Positions 1 through 5,200 of a DNA stretch of 6,933 bases are shown here, one piece after another. The DNA is taken from contig JBBRPS010000559.1 in the NCBI GenBank assembly GCA_038227745.1, positions 1-6,933 of the forward strand, written 5' to 3'. Each line of letters begins with the position of its first letter. Position 1 is the first letter of the stretch. The notes under the pieces are model-generated. The model worked only from the letters and a program-made list of their open reading frames with translations, made no database searches and was not told the DNA's origin. The stretch comes from DASPXY01 sp038227745 (GTDB lineage Bacteria; Planctomycetota; Planctomycetia; Gemmatales; Gemmataceae). The position numbers and the translations under genes were made by a program.

Positions 1-57
1 CGCACTGGTGAGCGCTCGCCGCCCCCGCGCGGCGGGATCTGGCTCAACCGCGGCTAA
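1..57 (+). CDS. C-terminal tail of an upstream gene (partial, unidentified)
   Basis: Reading frame 1 is open from the left edge and ends with TAA at 55-57, eleven bases before the mnmE start. The 18 visible residues (Arg/Pro/Gly-rich, ending IWLNRG) are too few to name a family. The tight spacing to mnmE would fit an operon. In many bacteria yidC or jag precede mnmE, but nothing here demonstrates that. A second frame (from base 8) is also open across this stretch, but it continues far into mnmE as an out-of-frame shadow, so frame 1 is the better candidate. It could equally be non-coding leader. Confidence 0.3.
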   Translation, partial: RTGERSPPPRGGIWLNRG

Positions 58-68
58 ACAACTCCACG

Positions 69-1406
69 ATGATCCCCGACCTGCAGGACACCATCGTCGC
101 GCTCGCCTCGGCGCCCGGCCCCGGCGTCCGCGCCATCGTGCGCCTCAGCGGCCCCGCCTCCCTCCGCGTCGCCGGCGCCGTCTTCCAGGGCGAAGCGCCG
201 TTGCTCCCCGGCCGCCGGCGCTGCCACGAGGGCGAGGTGCGCCTGCCCGGCGTCGCGGCTCCCCTGCCCGCCTCGCTGTACGTCTGGCCGGGGCCGCGCA
301 GCTACACCGGCCAGGACGTCGCGGAGCTGCACACCCTCTCCTGCCCGCCGCTGGTCGATCTCCTCGTCGCCGCCTGCCTTGATGCCGGCGCCCGCGCCGC
401 CCAGCCCGGCGAGTTCACCCTGCGCGCCTTCCTCGCCGGCAAGCTCGACCTGACGCGCGCCGAGGCGGTCCTGGGCGTCATCGAGGCCGGCTCGCGCGAC
501 GAGCTGAAACAGGCCCTCGCCCAGCTCGCCGGCGGTGTGACCCGGCCGCTGCAGGAGCTGCGCGAAGACCTCCTCAACCTGCTCGCCGACGTCGAGGCCG
601 CCCTGGACTTCGGCGACGAGGACATCCACTTCGTCGGCGAGACCGAGTTGCTGCAGCGGCTGGCGCGCGGGCTGGCCCTGGTCACGCTGCTGCGCCGGCA
701 GCTCGACCAGCGCGGCATCGCCGACCGGCCGTTCCGCGTGGTGCTCGCCGGCCGGCCCAACGCCGGCAAGAGCAGCCTGTTCAACGCCCTGGCCGGCGCC
801 GCCGCGGCGCTGGTCAGCCCCGACCCCGGCACCACGCGCGACTACCTGGTGCGGCGCCTGGAGCTGAACGGCGCTCCCATCGAACTGGTGGACACGGCAG
901 GCTGGCAGGACGCGACCAACGGCGTCGAGGGCGAGGCGCAGCTCCTCGGCAGGGAGCAGGCGGAGAACGCCGACCTCGTCCTGCTGTGCCTGGAGGCGGG
1001 CCTGCCCCTGACCGCCGCCGAGCGGGCGCTGCGCGACCGCACGACCGCTCCCCCCGTCGTGGCCATCGCGACCAAGTGCGACCTGGCCGCCGCGCCGCCG
1101 GACCTGCCCGCTACCAGCGCGGTCACGCGCGATGGCCTGAGCGCCCTGCGCGACCTGCTGGCGGAACGGGCGCGGTCGCACCGCCGCCCGGCGCTGGCGC
1201 CGAGCCTGAGCCGCTGCCGCCACCACGTCGAGCGCTGCCTGTCTCACCTGCGACAGGCCCATTCATTTGTCATCAACGAGGATCCGCCGGAACTGCTCGC
1301 CCTGGAGCTGCGTTCTGCCCTGGACGAGCTAGGTGAGATGGTCGGCGCCGTGTACAGCGACGATTTGCTGGACCGCATCTTCAGTCGATTCTGCATCGGA
1401 AAGTGA
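69..1406 (+). CDS. mnmE: tRNA uridine-5-carboxymethylaminomethyl(34) synthesis GTPase MnmE (TrmE)
   Basis: This is a cytoplasmic GTPase that, with MnmG, installs the carboxymethylaminomethyl group on wobble U34 of tRNAs reading split codon boxes, using methylene-tetrahydrofolate. The 445 residues compare with 454 in E. coli. The order is: N-terminal folate-binding domain (about 1-120, opening DTIVALASAPGPGVRAIVRLSG, with PGEFTLRAFLAGKLDL at 113-128), a helical domain, an inserted G domain (about 220-372), and a C-terminal helix ending in FCIGK with the family's hallmark Cys (C442). G-domain motifs are G1 GRPNAGKSS (228-236, including potassium-loop N231), G2 GTTRD (254-258), G3 DTAG (275-278), G4 TKCD (335-338, usually NKxD) and G5 TSA (349-351). 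E287 aligns with the catalytic Glu282 of E. coli. The ATG at 69 gives the expected N-terminus, although no strong Shine-Dalgarno precedes it. Oddities are G4 Thr for Asn and SCPP (91-94) where the family usually has a Gly-Gly-Pro segment. Confidence 0.97.
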   Translation: MIPDLQDTIVALASAPGPGVRAIVRLSGPASLRVAGAVFQGEAPLLPGRRRCHEGEVRLPGVAAPLPASLYVWPGPRSYTGQDVAELHTLSCPPLVDLLVAACLDAGARAAQPGEFTLRAFLAGKLDLTRAEAVLGVIEAGSRDELKQALAQLAGGVTRPLQELREDLLNLLADVEAALDFGDEDIHFVGETELLQRLARGLALVTLLRRQLDQRGIADRPFRVVLAGRPNAGKSSLFNALAGAAAALVSPDPGTTRDYLVRRLELNGAPIELVDTAGWQDATNGVEGEAQLLGREQAENADLVLLCLEAGLPLTAAERALRDRTTAPPVVAIATKCDLAAAPPDLPATSAVTRDGLSALRDLLAERARSHRRPALAPSLSRCRHHVERCLSHLRQAHSFVINEDPPELLALELRSALDELGEMVGAVYSDDLLDRIFSRFCIGK

Positions 1407-1454
1407 TCTGTCCGAGTGAAGGTGGCTGGCGTCGGCGGTCGATATTGGGTAATT

Positions 1455-1469
1455 GGTGGAGTACGGATG
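1455..1469 (+). promoter_or_regulatory. Ribosome binding site deciding the start of the Rpn-like gene
   Basis: GGTGGAG at 1455-1461 lies five bases before ATG 1467. This favours ATG 1467 over the in-frame GTG at 1416, which would add 17 residues (rich in Gly and Val) with no recognisable family character. The protein then begins MGVFDQAARF, which looks like a natural N-terminus. Confidence 0.6.
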
Positions 1470-2378
1470 GGCGTCTTCGATCAGGCGGCACGGTTCGCCT
1501 CCCAGGCCGATCCCAAGGCGGTCGTGGGGCGCGTGTTGACCGCGACGCAGGCCTCCTTGCGGTTCAAGGAGTGGGCCGACACGCGGACGCTCTCCCAGCC
1601 CGGAGGCACGGACCGGATTGCCGATCTCGTCGCGGTCCTCGAAGATGCAGCCGCGGTCGAGAACCCGTGGCTGCTGTTGCTGGAGTTTCAGGCCCGGCAC
1701 GACCCCGACAAGCTGGACGTGACCCTGGAAGAGATCGCCCGTCTTCGCTTGCACGGACGCCACGGGCAGGACCGGCGGAGGAAGTACCGGGTGCTGACGG
1801 GCTTCGTCTACCTCCAGGGGCGCTGTCCCAACTCCTCGCTGGACATGACGCTGCCGGAAGGGTTCGGGACGCGCCACGTTGCCCTGGTCTGGAACGTCGC
1901 GGAGGACAGCGCCGAGGCCGTGCTGGCTTCCGTCGCGGCCGGGCAAGCCTCCTGGGGGCTGCTTTTCTGGGTAGCGTTGATGGCCGGCGGTGCCGACGAG
2001 GCGGTGATCGCACGGTGGAAGGAGTTGGTGTTGGCCATCGCGGACCGCCGCCGACGTGGCGACCTCGGCAAGATCGCCTTAGTATTCGCCGAACTGGCCG
2101 GGCGGTACGCCGCCTGGGAACGAAGCCTGGAGGAATTCGACATGACCGAGAGTGCTGTGGTGAACCGCTGGGTGCAGGAAGCGGTCGAGCAGAAAGGGCT
2201 GGACGCTGCCCGGGAGTTCCTGGTCCGCCTTCTGGAACGCAAATTTCCCGGCCAAGTTTTGCCGGAAGTGATCGGCACGATCAACGCCCAGCCGAGCCTG
2301 AATATGCTCCACGACTGGTTTGACGCGGCCGTCTCCGCGGTCTCGCCGGAAGAGTTCCTGGCCGTGCTTCGCCGCTGA
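1467..2378 (+). CDS. Rpn-like PD-(D/E)XK nuclease/transposase-family protein
   Basis: The 303-residue protein resembles the Rpn / Transposase_31 branch of the PD-(D/E)XK nucleases. The likely active-site features are an acidic pair in GTDRIADLVAVL (D49, D53), then a hydrophobic strand ending in LLEFQ (E73, Q75, matching the E-x-Q variant typical of Rpn), then HDPDKLD (79-84), which resembles the Rpn segment following the catalytic strand. VLTGFVYLQG (109-118) and VALVWNV (138-144) look like later core strands. Residues 163-175 (WGLLFWVALMAGG) are hydrophobic and probably belong to a buried helix. The C-terminal part (about 213-303) is helical and ends PEEFLAVLRR. This domain is duplicated downstream (3260-3574). 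Family members are DNA nucleases that can be toxic and are linked to recombination and phage defence. Whether this one is active is inference. It contains a well-placed internal start at 2142. It starts 60 bases after mnmE and is followed by a toxin-antitoxin operon. Confidence 0.8.
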   Translation: MGVFDQAARFASQADPKAVVGRVLTATQASLRFKEWADTRTLSQPGGTDRIADLVAVLEDAAAVENPWLLLLEFQARHDPDKLDVTLEEIARLRLHGRHGQDRRRKYRVLTGFVYLQGRCPNSSLDMTLPEGFGTRHVALVWNVAEDSAEAVLASVAAGQASWGLLFWVALMAGGADEAVIARWKELVLAIADRRRRGDLGKIALVFAELAGRYAAWERSLEEFDMTESAVVNRWVQEAVEQKGLDAAREFLVRLLERKFPGQVLPEVIGTINAQPSLNMLHDWFDAAVSAVSPEEFLAVLRR

Positions 2379-2416
2379 GATCCATCACTGCCCGGCACCC
2401 TGCGAAGACCGCCATG
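2102..2416 (+). repeat. Direct repeat copy A (3' end of the Rpn-like gene plus 38 bp of flank)
   Basis: These 315 bases align without a gap to 3260-3574 at an offset of exactly 1158 bases. By hand count there are about 72 mismatches (about 77% identity). Identity is uneven: the first 80 bases and the last 42 coding bases are nearly or fully identical, while the middle is much more diverged. The alignment breaks sharply upstream at GCGGTACGCC and downstream after GAAGACCGCCATG. Confidence 0.9.
2129..2144 (+). promoter_or_regulatory. Internal Shine-Dalgarno and in-frame ATG within the Rpn-like gene
   Basis: GGAGGA at 2129-2134 sits seven bases before ATG 2142, which is codon 226 of the Rpn-like protein (FDMTES). 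Initiation here would produce a 78-residue C-terminal protein ending at 2378. The same arrangement, GGAGGG plus seven bases plus ATG, is kept in the downstream copy at 3287-3302. Rpn proteins of E. coli are known to make short C-terminal forms from internal starts that inhibit the full-length toxin. By analogy this could be an intragenic antitoxin start. That function is inference; the motif and spacing are directly visible. Confidence 0.5.
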
Positions 2417-2488
2417 AAGAACCGGCCATGAAATCGTGCTTCGGGGCCTCGCAACCCCGAGGCAGACGCACACCGCCGTCTCCCCGCG

Positions 2489-2510
2489 TAGAATAGTCCG
2501 GGAGGAGGGA
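2489..2510 (+). promoter_or_regulatory. Possible -10 element and ribosome binding site of the toxin-antitoxin operon
   Basis: In the 138-base gap after the Rpn-like gene, TAGAAT at 2489-2494 resembles a -10 hexamer, though I see no convincing -35 seventeen bases upstream. GGAGGAGGGA at 2501-2510 is a very strong Shine-Dalgarno six bases before ATG 2517. The Shine-Dalgarno is well supported; the promoter is weak. The short distance between them would give a transcript with almost no leader. Confidence 0.4.
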
Positions 2511-2516
2511 CGCAGT

Positions 2517-2831
2517 ATGAGTGCGAATACGGTCGTCGTTCAAGGTGTCATCAAGCCGGACGGCACGCTGGAGTTGGAAGGAAAGGTCCCCTTGCCGGCC
2601 GGCAAGGTGCAAGTGACCCTGCAGCTCATTCCGAACTTGCCCGGGGATGATCCGTTCTGGCGAATGATGCAGGAGATCTGGGCGGGCCAGCAAGCGCGAG
2701 GCCACGTGCCACGCAGTATCGAAGAGGTGGAGGAGGAACGCCGCCGGAATCGCGAGGAGTGGGATGAGCGCACGAGGGAGATTGAGCGGATCCGCGAAGA
2801 GGCAAGGCGGGCACGGGAGCAACCGCCATGA
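2517..2831 (+). CDS. Antitoxin of a VapBC-like (PIN) toxin-antitoxin pair
   Basis: This 104-residue protein lies immediately upstream of a PIN-domain RNase, and its TGA overlaps the toxin's ATG (ATGA, 2828-2831), the classic layout for translational coupling of antitoxin and toxin. Residues 5-38 (VVVQGVIKPDGTLELEGKVP and on to VQVTLQLIP) are beta-rich and resemble the small DUF104/AF2212-type fold seen in some antitoxins, not a typical AbrB or ribbon-helix-helix VapB. DPFW (45-48) follows, and residues 67-101 form a long Glu/Arg-rich amphipathic helix likely to wrap the toxin or form a coiled coil. I chose ATG 2517 because of the strong Shine-Dalgarno at 2501-2510; an in-frame ATG at 2436 adds 27 residues without ribosome-site support. 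The antitoxin role is inferred from context and architecture. Confidence 0.75.
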   Translation: MSANTVVVQGVIKPDGTLELEGKVPLPAGKVQVTLQLIPNLPGDDPFWRMMQEIWAGQQARGHVPRSIEEVEEERRRNREEWDERTREIERIREEARRAREQPP

Positions 2832-3235
2832 TCCTCTGCCTGGATACGAACTGCCTGATCTATCTCATTGAGCAACACCCCTTCTGGGGGCCGAAGGTGA
2901 CGGTCCGGTTGGCCGCGGCAACGGCTGCGGGTGATGAACTTGCGGCGTGTGATCTGGCACGAGCCGAGTGTCTCATCGGCCCACTCGCGAAGGCTGATTC
3001 CGCAATCTACGCTGATTTCCAGCGATTCTTCAGCAGCCCGCGGGTTCGCATGTTGCCGTTGACAGCGGCCTGCTACGAGCGGGCCGCTCAGGTCCGGGTG
3101 GCCTCGGCCATGCGCATCAAGTTGCCGGACGCTCTTCACTTGGCCGCCGCCATCGAGCACGGCTGTGGCCTGTTCTTGACGAACGATGCCCAGCTGGCGC
3201 GTTGCACCGCCATCCCTGTTGAAGTGCTGACGTGA
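2828..3235 (+). CDS. PIN-domain ribonuclease toxin (VapC-type)
   Basis: This 135-residue protein is the usual length for VapC. The four acidic residues of the PIN active site are present: D6 in LDTNCLIYL, E47 in LARAECLIG, D101 in KLPDALHLAAA and D120 in FLTNDAQL. Together they bind Mg/Mn and cut RNA; VapC toxins typically cleave tRNA or rRNA sites and stop translation when the partner antitoxin is degraded. Its ATG overlaps the antitoxin's stop codon, so the two are one operon and probably translationally coupled. It has no signal peptide or membrane segment, which fits a cytoplasmic enzyme. It ends 24 bases before the second copy of the Rpn-like C-terminal segment. The target RNA cannot be read from the sequence. 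All key residues are intact, so it is probably functional. Confidence 0.9.
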   Translation: MILCLDTNCLIYLIEQHPFWGPKVTVRLAAATAAGDELAACDLARAECLIGPLAKADSAIYADFQRFFSSPRVRMLPLTAACYERAAQVRVASAMRIKLPDALHLAAAIEHGCGLFLTNDAQLARCTAIPVEVLT

Positions 3236-3286
3236 AAGGGATCGAGAACACGTCGAGGAGCGGTACGCCGCCTGGGAACGAGGGTT

Positions 3287-3302
3287 GGAGGGATTCGACA
3301 TG
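3287..3302 (+). promoter_or_regulatory. Ribosome binding site of the stand-alone C-terminal copy
   Basis: GGAGGG at 3287-3292 lies seven bases before ATG 3300, matching the internal site at 2129-2144 in position and spacing. This makes ATG 3300 the best start; the alternative TTG at 3285 would overlap the Shine-Dalgarno and has no site of its own. Confidence 0.55.
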
Positions 3303-3536
3303 ACCGAGAGCACTGTGGTGAACCGCTGGGTGCAGGAAGCCCGCGACCAGGCCCGGATCGAGGAGGCCCGCGAGATTCTCGTCCGGCTCGTGCGCCGGCG
3401 TTTTCCCACTGTCGTGACCGATGCCATCCTTGGAGCGATCGACGCTCAGCCGAGCCTCCATCTGCTCCACGATTGGTGCGAGGCCGCCGTCTTCGCGGTC
3501 TCGCCGGAAGAGTTCCTGGCCGTGCTTCGCCGCTGA
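3300..3536 (+). CDS. Stand-alone C-terminal domain of the Rpn-like protein (candidate antitoxin or gene remnant)
   Basis: The 78-residue product (MTESTVVNRW to EFLAVLRR) has about 52 of 78 residues identical to residues 226-303 of the upstream Rpn-like protein, with no indel. It contains only the helical C-terminal region and no catalytic residues. The frame is intact, its start has a good Shine-Dalgarno, and many differences are conservative (Ile/Leu/Val, Asp/Glu, Lys/Arg), which suggests selection on a protein and not decay. It lies 64 bases after the PIN toxin stop and may be read from the same transcript. Two readings are possible: a 5'-truncated remnant of a second Rpn-like gene, or a functional small protein that binds and inhibits Rpn-like nucleases, like the short Rpn forms known in E. 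coli. I lean to expressed, but function is inference. Confidence 0.5.
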   Translation: MTESTVVNRWVQEARDQARIEEAREILVRLVRRRFPTVVTDAILGAIDAQPSLHLLHDWCEAAVFAVSPEEFLAVLRR

Positions 3537-3633
3537 GATTCCTCACTCCACGGCACACCGTGAAGACCGCCATGTTCGAGATCGCCTCTTCCGCATCAGC
3601 CACTCAAGGGCCAACCTGGGGAGTCGAGCCACC

Positions 3634-4995
3634 GTGAAACCGACCGACATCCGCATCGAGGCGATCACCCACTCCTACGAGGACTTCACCTACCGCACGC
3701 CGATCAAGTTCGGCGGCACCGCCCTCGACCGTGTCACGCTCCTCAACGTCGAGTGCCGCGTCCGCACCATGGACGGCCGCACCGCCCGCGGCTTCGGCTC
3801 CATGCCCCTCAGCAACGTCTGGGCGTTCCCCTCGCGCGTCCTGAGCTACGACACCACCCTTGGCGCCATGAAGGCCCTGTCCGAGCGCATCGCCCGCATC
3901 ACCGAGGCCCACAAGGAGGCTGGCCACCCCATCGACCTGACCTGGGCGCTGGAGCCCGCCTACCTCGACGCCGCGCGTGACGTCAGCGAGCAACTCCAGC
4001 TCGCCCAGCCGGTCCCCGTCCTCTGCACCCTCGTCTGCGCCAGCCCCTTCGACGCCGCCCTGCACGACGCCTTCGGCAAGGTCCACGGCCGCAGCAGTTA
4101 CCACACCTACGGCCCCGACTTCCTCAGCCACGACCTCGGCCACTACCTCGGTGACGAGTTCAAGGGCGAGACGCTCGACCGCTACGTCCGCCGCGAGCCC
4201 CAGCCGCGCATGCCGCTCTATCACCTCGTCGGCGCCCTCGACCCGCTGGAGCAGGCGGACGTCGTCAAGCCGGTCGGCGACGGCCTGCCCGAGACGCTCG
4301 CGCAGTGGATCGACTTCAACGGCCTGACGCACCTCAAGATCAAGCTCAACGGCGACGATCTCGCCTGGGACGTGGACCGCGTCGTGCGCGTGGACCGGGT
4401 CGCGGCGGCGGCCCAGGCGCGGCGCCGCGTCTCGGTGTGGCACTACTCCCTCGACTTCAACGAGCGCTGCCCCCACGTCGGTTACTTGCTCGACTTCCTG
4501 CGGCAGGTCCAGGAGAAGGCGCCCGCAGCCTTTGAGCGCGTCCAGTACGTCGAACAGCCGACCGCCCGCGACCTCAAGGCGGACCGCGCGAACGTGATGC
4601 ACGAGGCGTCGAAGATCCGGCCGGTGGTCATCGACGAGTCGCTGACCGACCTGGAGAGCCTGCGCCTGGCCCGCGCGATGGGCTACACGGGCGCGGCACT
4701 GAAGGCGTGCAAGGGGCAGAGCCAGTCGTTGCTGCTGGCGGCGGCGGCGCAGAAGTACGGCCTGTTCCTGTGCGTGCAGGACCTGACCTGTCCGGGAGCA
4801 TCGCTGATCCACTCGGCGGGGCTGGCGGCCCACGTCCCCGGCGTGGCGGCGATCGAGGCCAACTCGCGCCAGTACGTCCCGGCGGCCAACCGCCCGTGGG
4901 AAGCGCGTTTTCCAGGAATCTTCCACGTCACCGACGGCGCGCTGGCGACCGGGACGCTCACCGGCCCCGGACTGGGCGCCGTGGACATTTCTTGA
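3634..4995 (+). CDS. Enolase-superfamily enzyme (mandelate racemase / muconate lactonizing type)
   Basis: The 453-residue protein carries the superfamily's active-site order on a C-terminal barrel: KIK (K235, K237), the metal ligand D274 in LDFNE (a DxN motif), E307 in VEQP, D334-E335 in VIDES, and K357 in ALKACK. These bind Mg2+ and abstract the proton alpha to a carboxylate. The lysine on each side of the metal fits the muconate-lactonizing / dipeptide-epimerase branch. AALHDAFGK (141-149) matches the conserved capping/barrel junction, followed by a His-rich stretch (151-170). I cannot assign a substrate. At 453 residues it is longer than most relatives (about 350-400). I chose GTG 3634, with GGGGAG at 3618-3623; the in-frame ATG at 3421 would overlap copy B and add 71 residues of frame-shadow composition. 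It lies 97 bases after the copy B stop, with no terminator seen between. Confidence 0.85.
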   Translation: MKPTDIRIEAITHSYEDFTYRTPIKFGGTALDRVTLLNVECRVRTMDGRTARGFGSMPLSNVWAFPSRVLSYDTTLGAMKALSERIARITEAHKEAGHPIDLTWALEPAYLDAARDVSEQLQLAQPVPVLCTLVCASPFDAALHDAFGKVHGRSSYHTYGPDFLSHDLGHYLGDEFKGETLDRYVRREPQPRMPLYHLVGALDPLEQADVVKPVGDGLPETLAQWIDFNGLTHLKIKLNGDDLAWDVDRVVRVDRVAAAAQARRRVSVWHYSLDFNERCPHVGYLLDFLRQVQEKAPAAFERVQYVEQPTARDLKADRANVMHEASKIRPVVIDESLTDLESLRLARAMGYTGAALKACKGQSQSLLLAAAAQKYGLFLCVQDLTCPGASLIHSAGLAAHVPGVAAIEANSRQYVPAANRPWEARFPGIFHVTDGALATGTLTGPGLGAVDIS

Positions 4996-5029
4996 CGAGT
5001 CGTGGGCTATGCTTGTGGCAACCGGCGTT

Positions 5030-5107
5030 AGGCCTCGGCGTACTCCCTTCGGGGGCTTCGGCCTGTCCGGCCGGTAGCGCCTGCCCGCGCGGGCGCCCTT
5101 AGTTTTT
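5030..5107 (+). terminator. Hairpin cluster with T-run, possible terminator of the enolase-type gene
   Basis: Within the 202-base gap 4996-5197 I see several inverted repeats: an imperfect stem AGGCC/GGCCT (5030-5034 with 5060-5064) enclosing CTCCC-TTC-GGGGG, the palindrome CCGGCCGG (5067-5074), and a GC-rich stem around GCCCGCGCGGGC (about 5083-5094). The last is followed by CGCCCTTAG and TTTTT at 5103-5107. The T-run is eight or more bases from the stem, so this is a weak intrinsic-terminator candidate. The remainder of the gap holds nothing I recognise. Confidence 0.35.
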
Positions 5108-5183
5108 CGTGGCGGAGGCGAGCGGGGGCCGTTACCATGAACCCACGGTACCTTCCCCGCTGAGTTGACCGACCGTAAACCCC

Positions 5184-5200
5184 AGGGGACCAACGCCATG
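5184..5200 (+). promoter_or_regulatory. Ribosome binding site of the zinc-ribbon / toroid gene
   Basis: AGGGGA at 5184-5189 lies eight bases before ATG 5198. It fixes the start just ahead of the first Cys pair, so the zinc ribbon is complete. Confidence 0.6.

Larger units (their letters stand above)
3260..3574 (+). repeat. Direct repeat copy B of the Rpn-like 3' segment
   Basis: This is the second copy of 2102-2416, gapless, including 38 bases beyond the stop codon. Because non-coding flank is included, this is a DNA-level duplication (or relic of a second full gene), not convergence. No sequence upstream of 3260 resembles the nuclease part of the Rpn-like gene, so copy B lacks the catalytic domain altogether. 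Confidence 0.9.

Noticed and set aside
54..1262. Long open frame on the - strand (402 codons) opposite mnmE
   Set aside because: It is an antisense shadow of a GC-rich gene. The product is low-complexity Gly/Ala/Arg/Val/Gln-rich with no recognisable motif, whereas the + strand encodes a clear MnmE.
1403..2323. Alternative + strand open frame overlapping the Rpn-like gene
   Set aside because: It gives a Gly/Arg/Pro-rich product with no motifs. The frame from 1467 has a ribosome site, nuclease-like motifs and a homologous copy downstream in the same frame.
1467..3574. Insertion sequence or transposon carrying the Rpn-like gene
   Set aside because: Rpn relatives are named as transposases, but I see no terminal inverted repeats or target-site duplications bracketing this block. 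The only clear repeats are the direct copies 2102-2416 and 3260-3574.
3421..3633. N-terminal extension of the enolase-type gene to ATG 3421
   Set aside because: The extra 71 residues are Ser/Arg-rich frame shadow of copy B (3300-3536). The GTG at 3634 has a Shine-Dalgarno and begins the recognisable protein.
4992..5013. TTGACG ... TATGCT as a promoter for the terminal gene
   Set aside because: The hexamers are separated by only 10 bases, far from the 16-18 needed for a housekeeping sigma factor, and the first overlaps the stop codon of the upstream gene.
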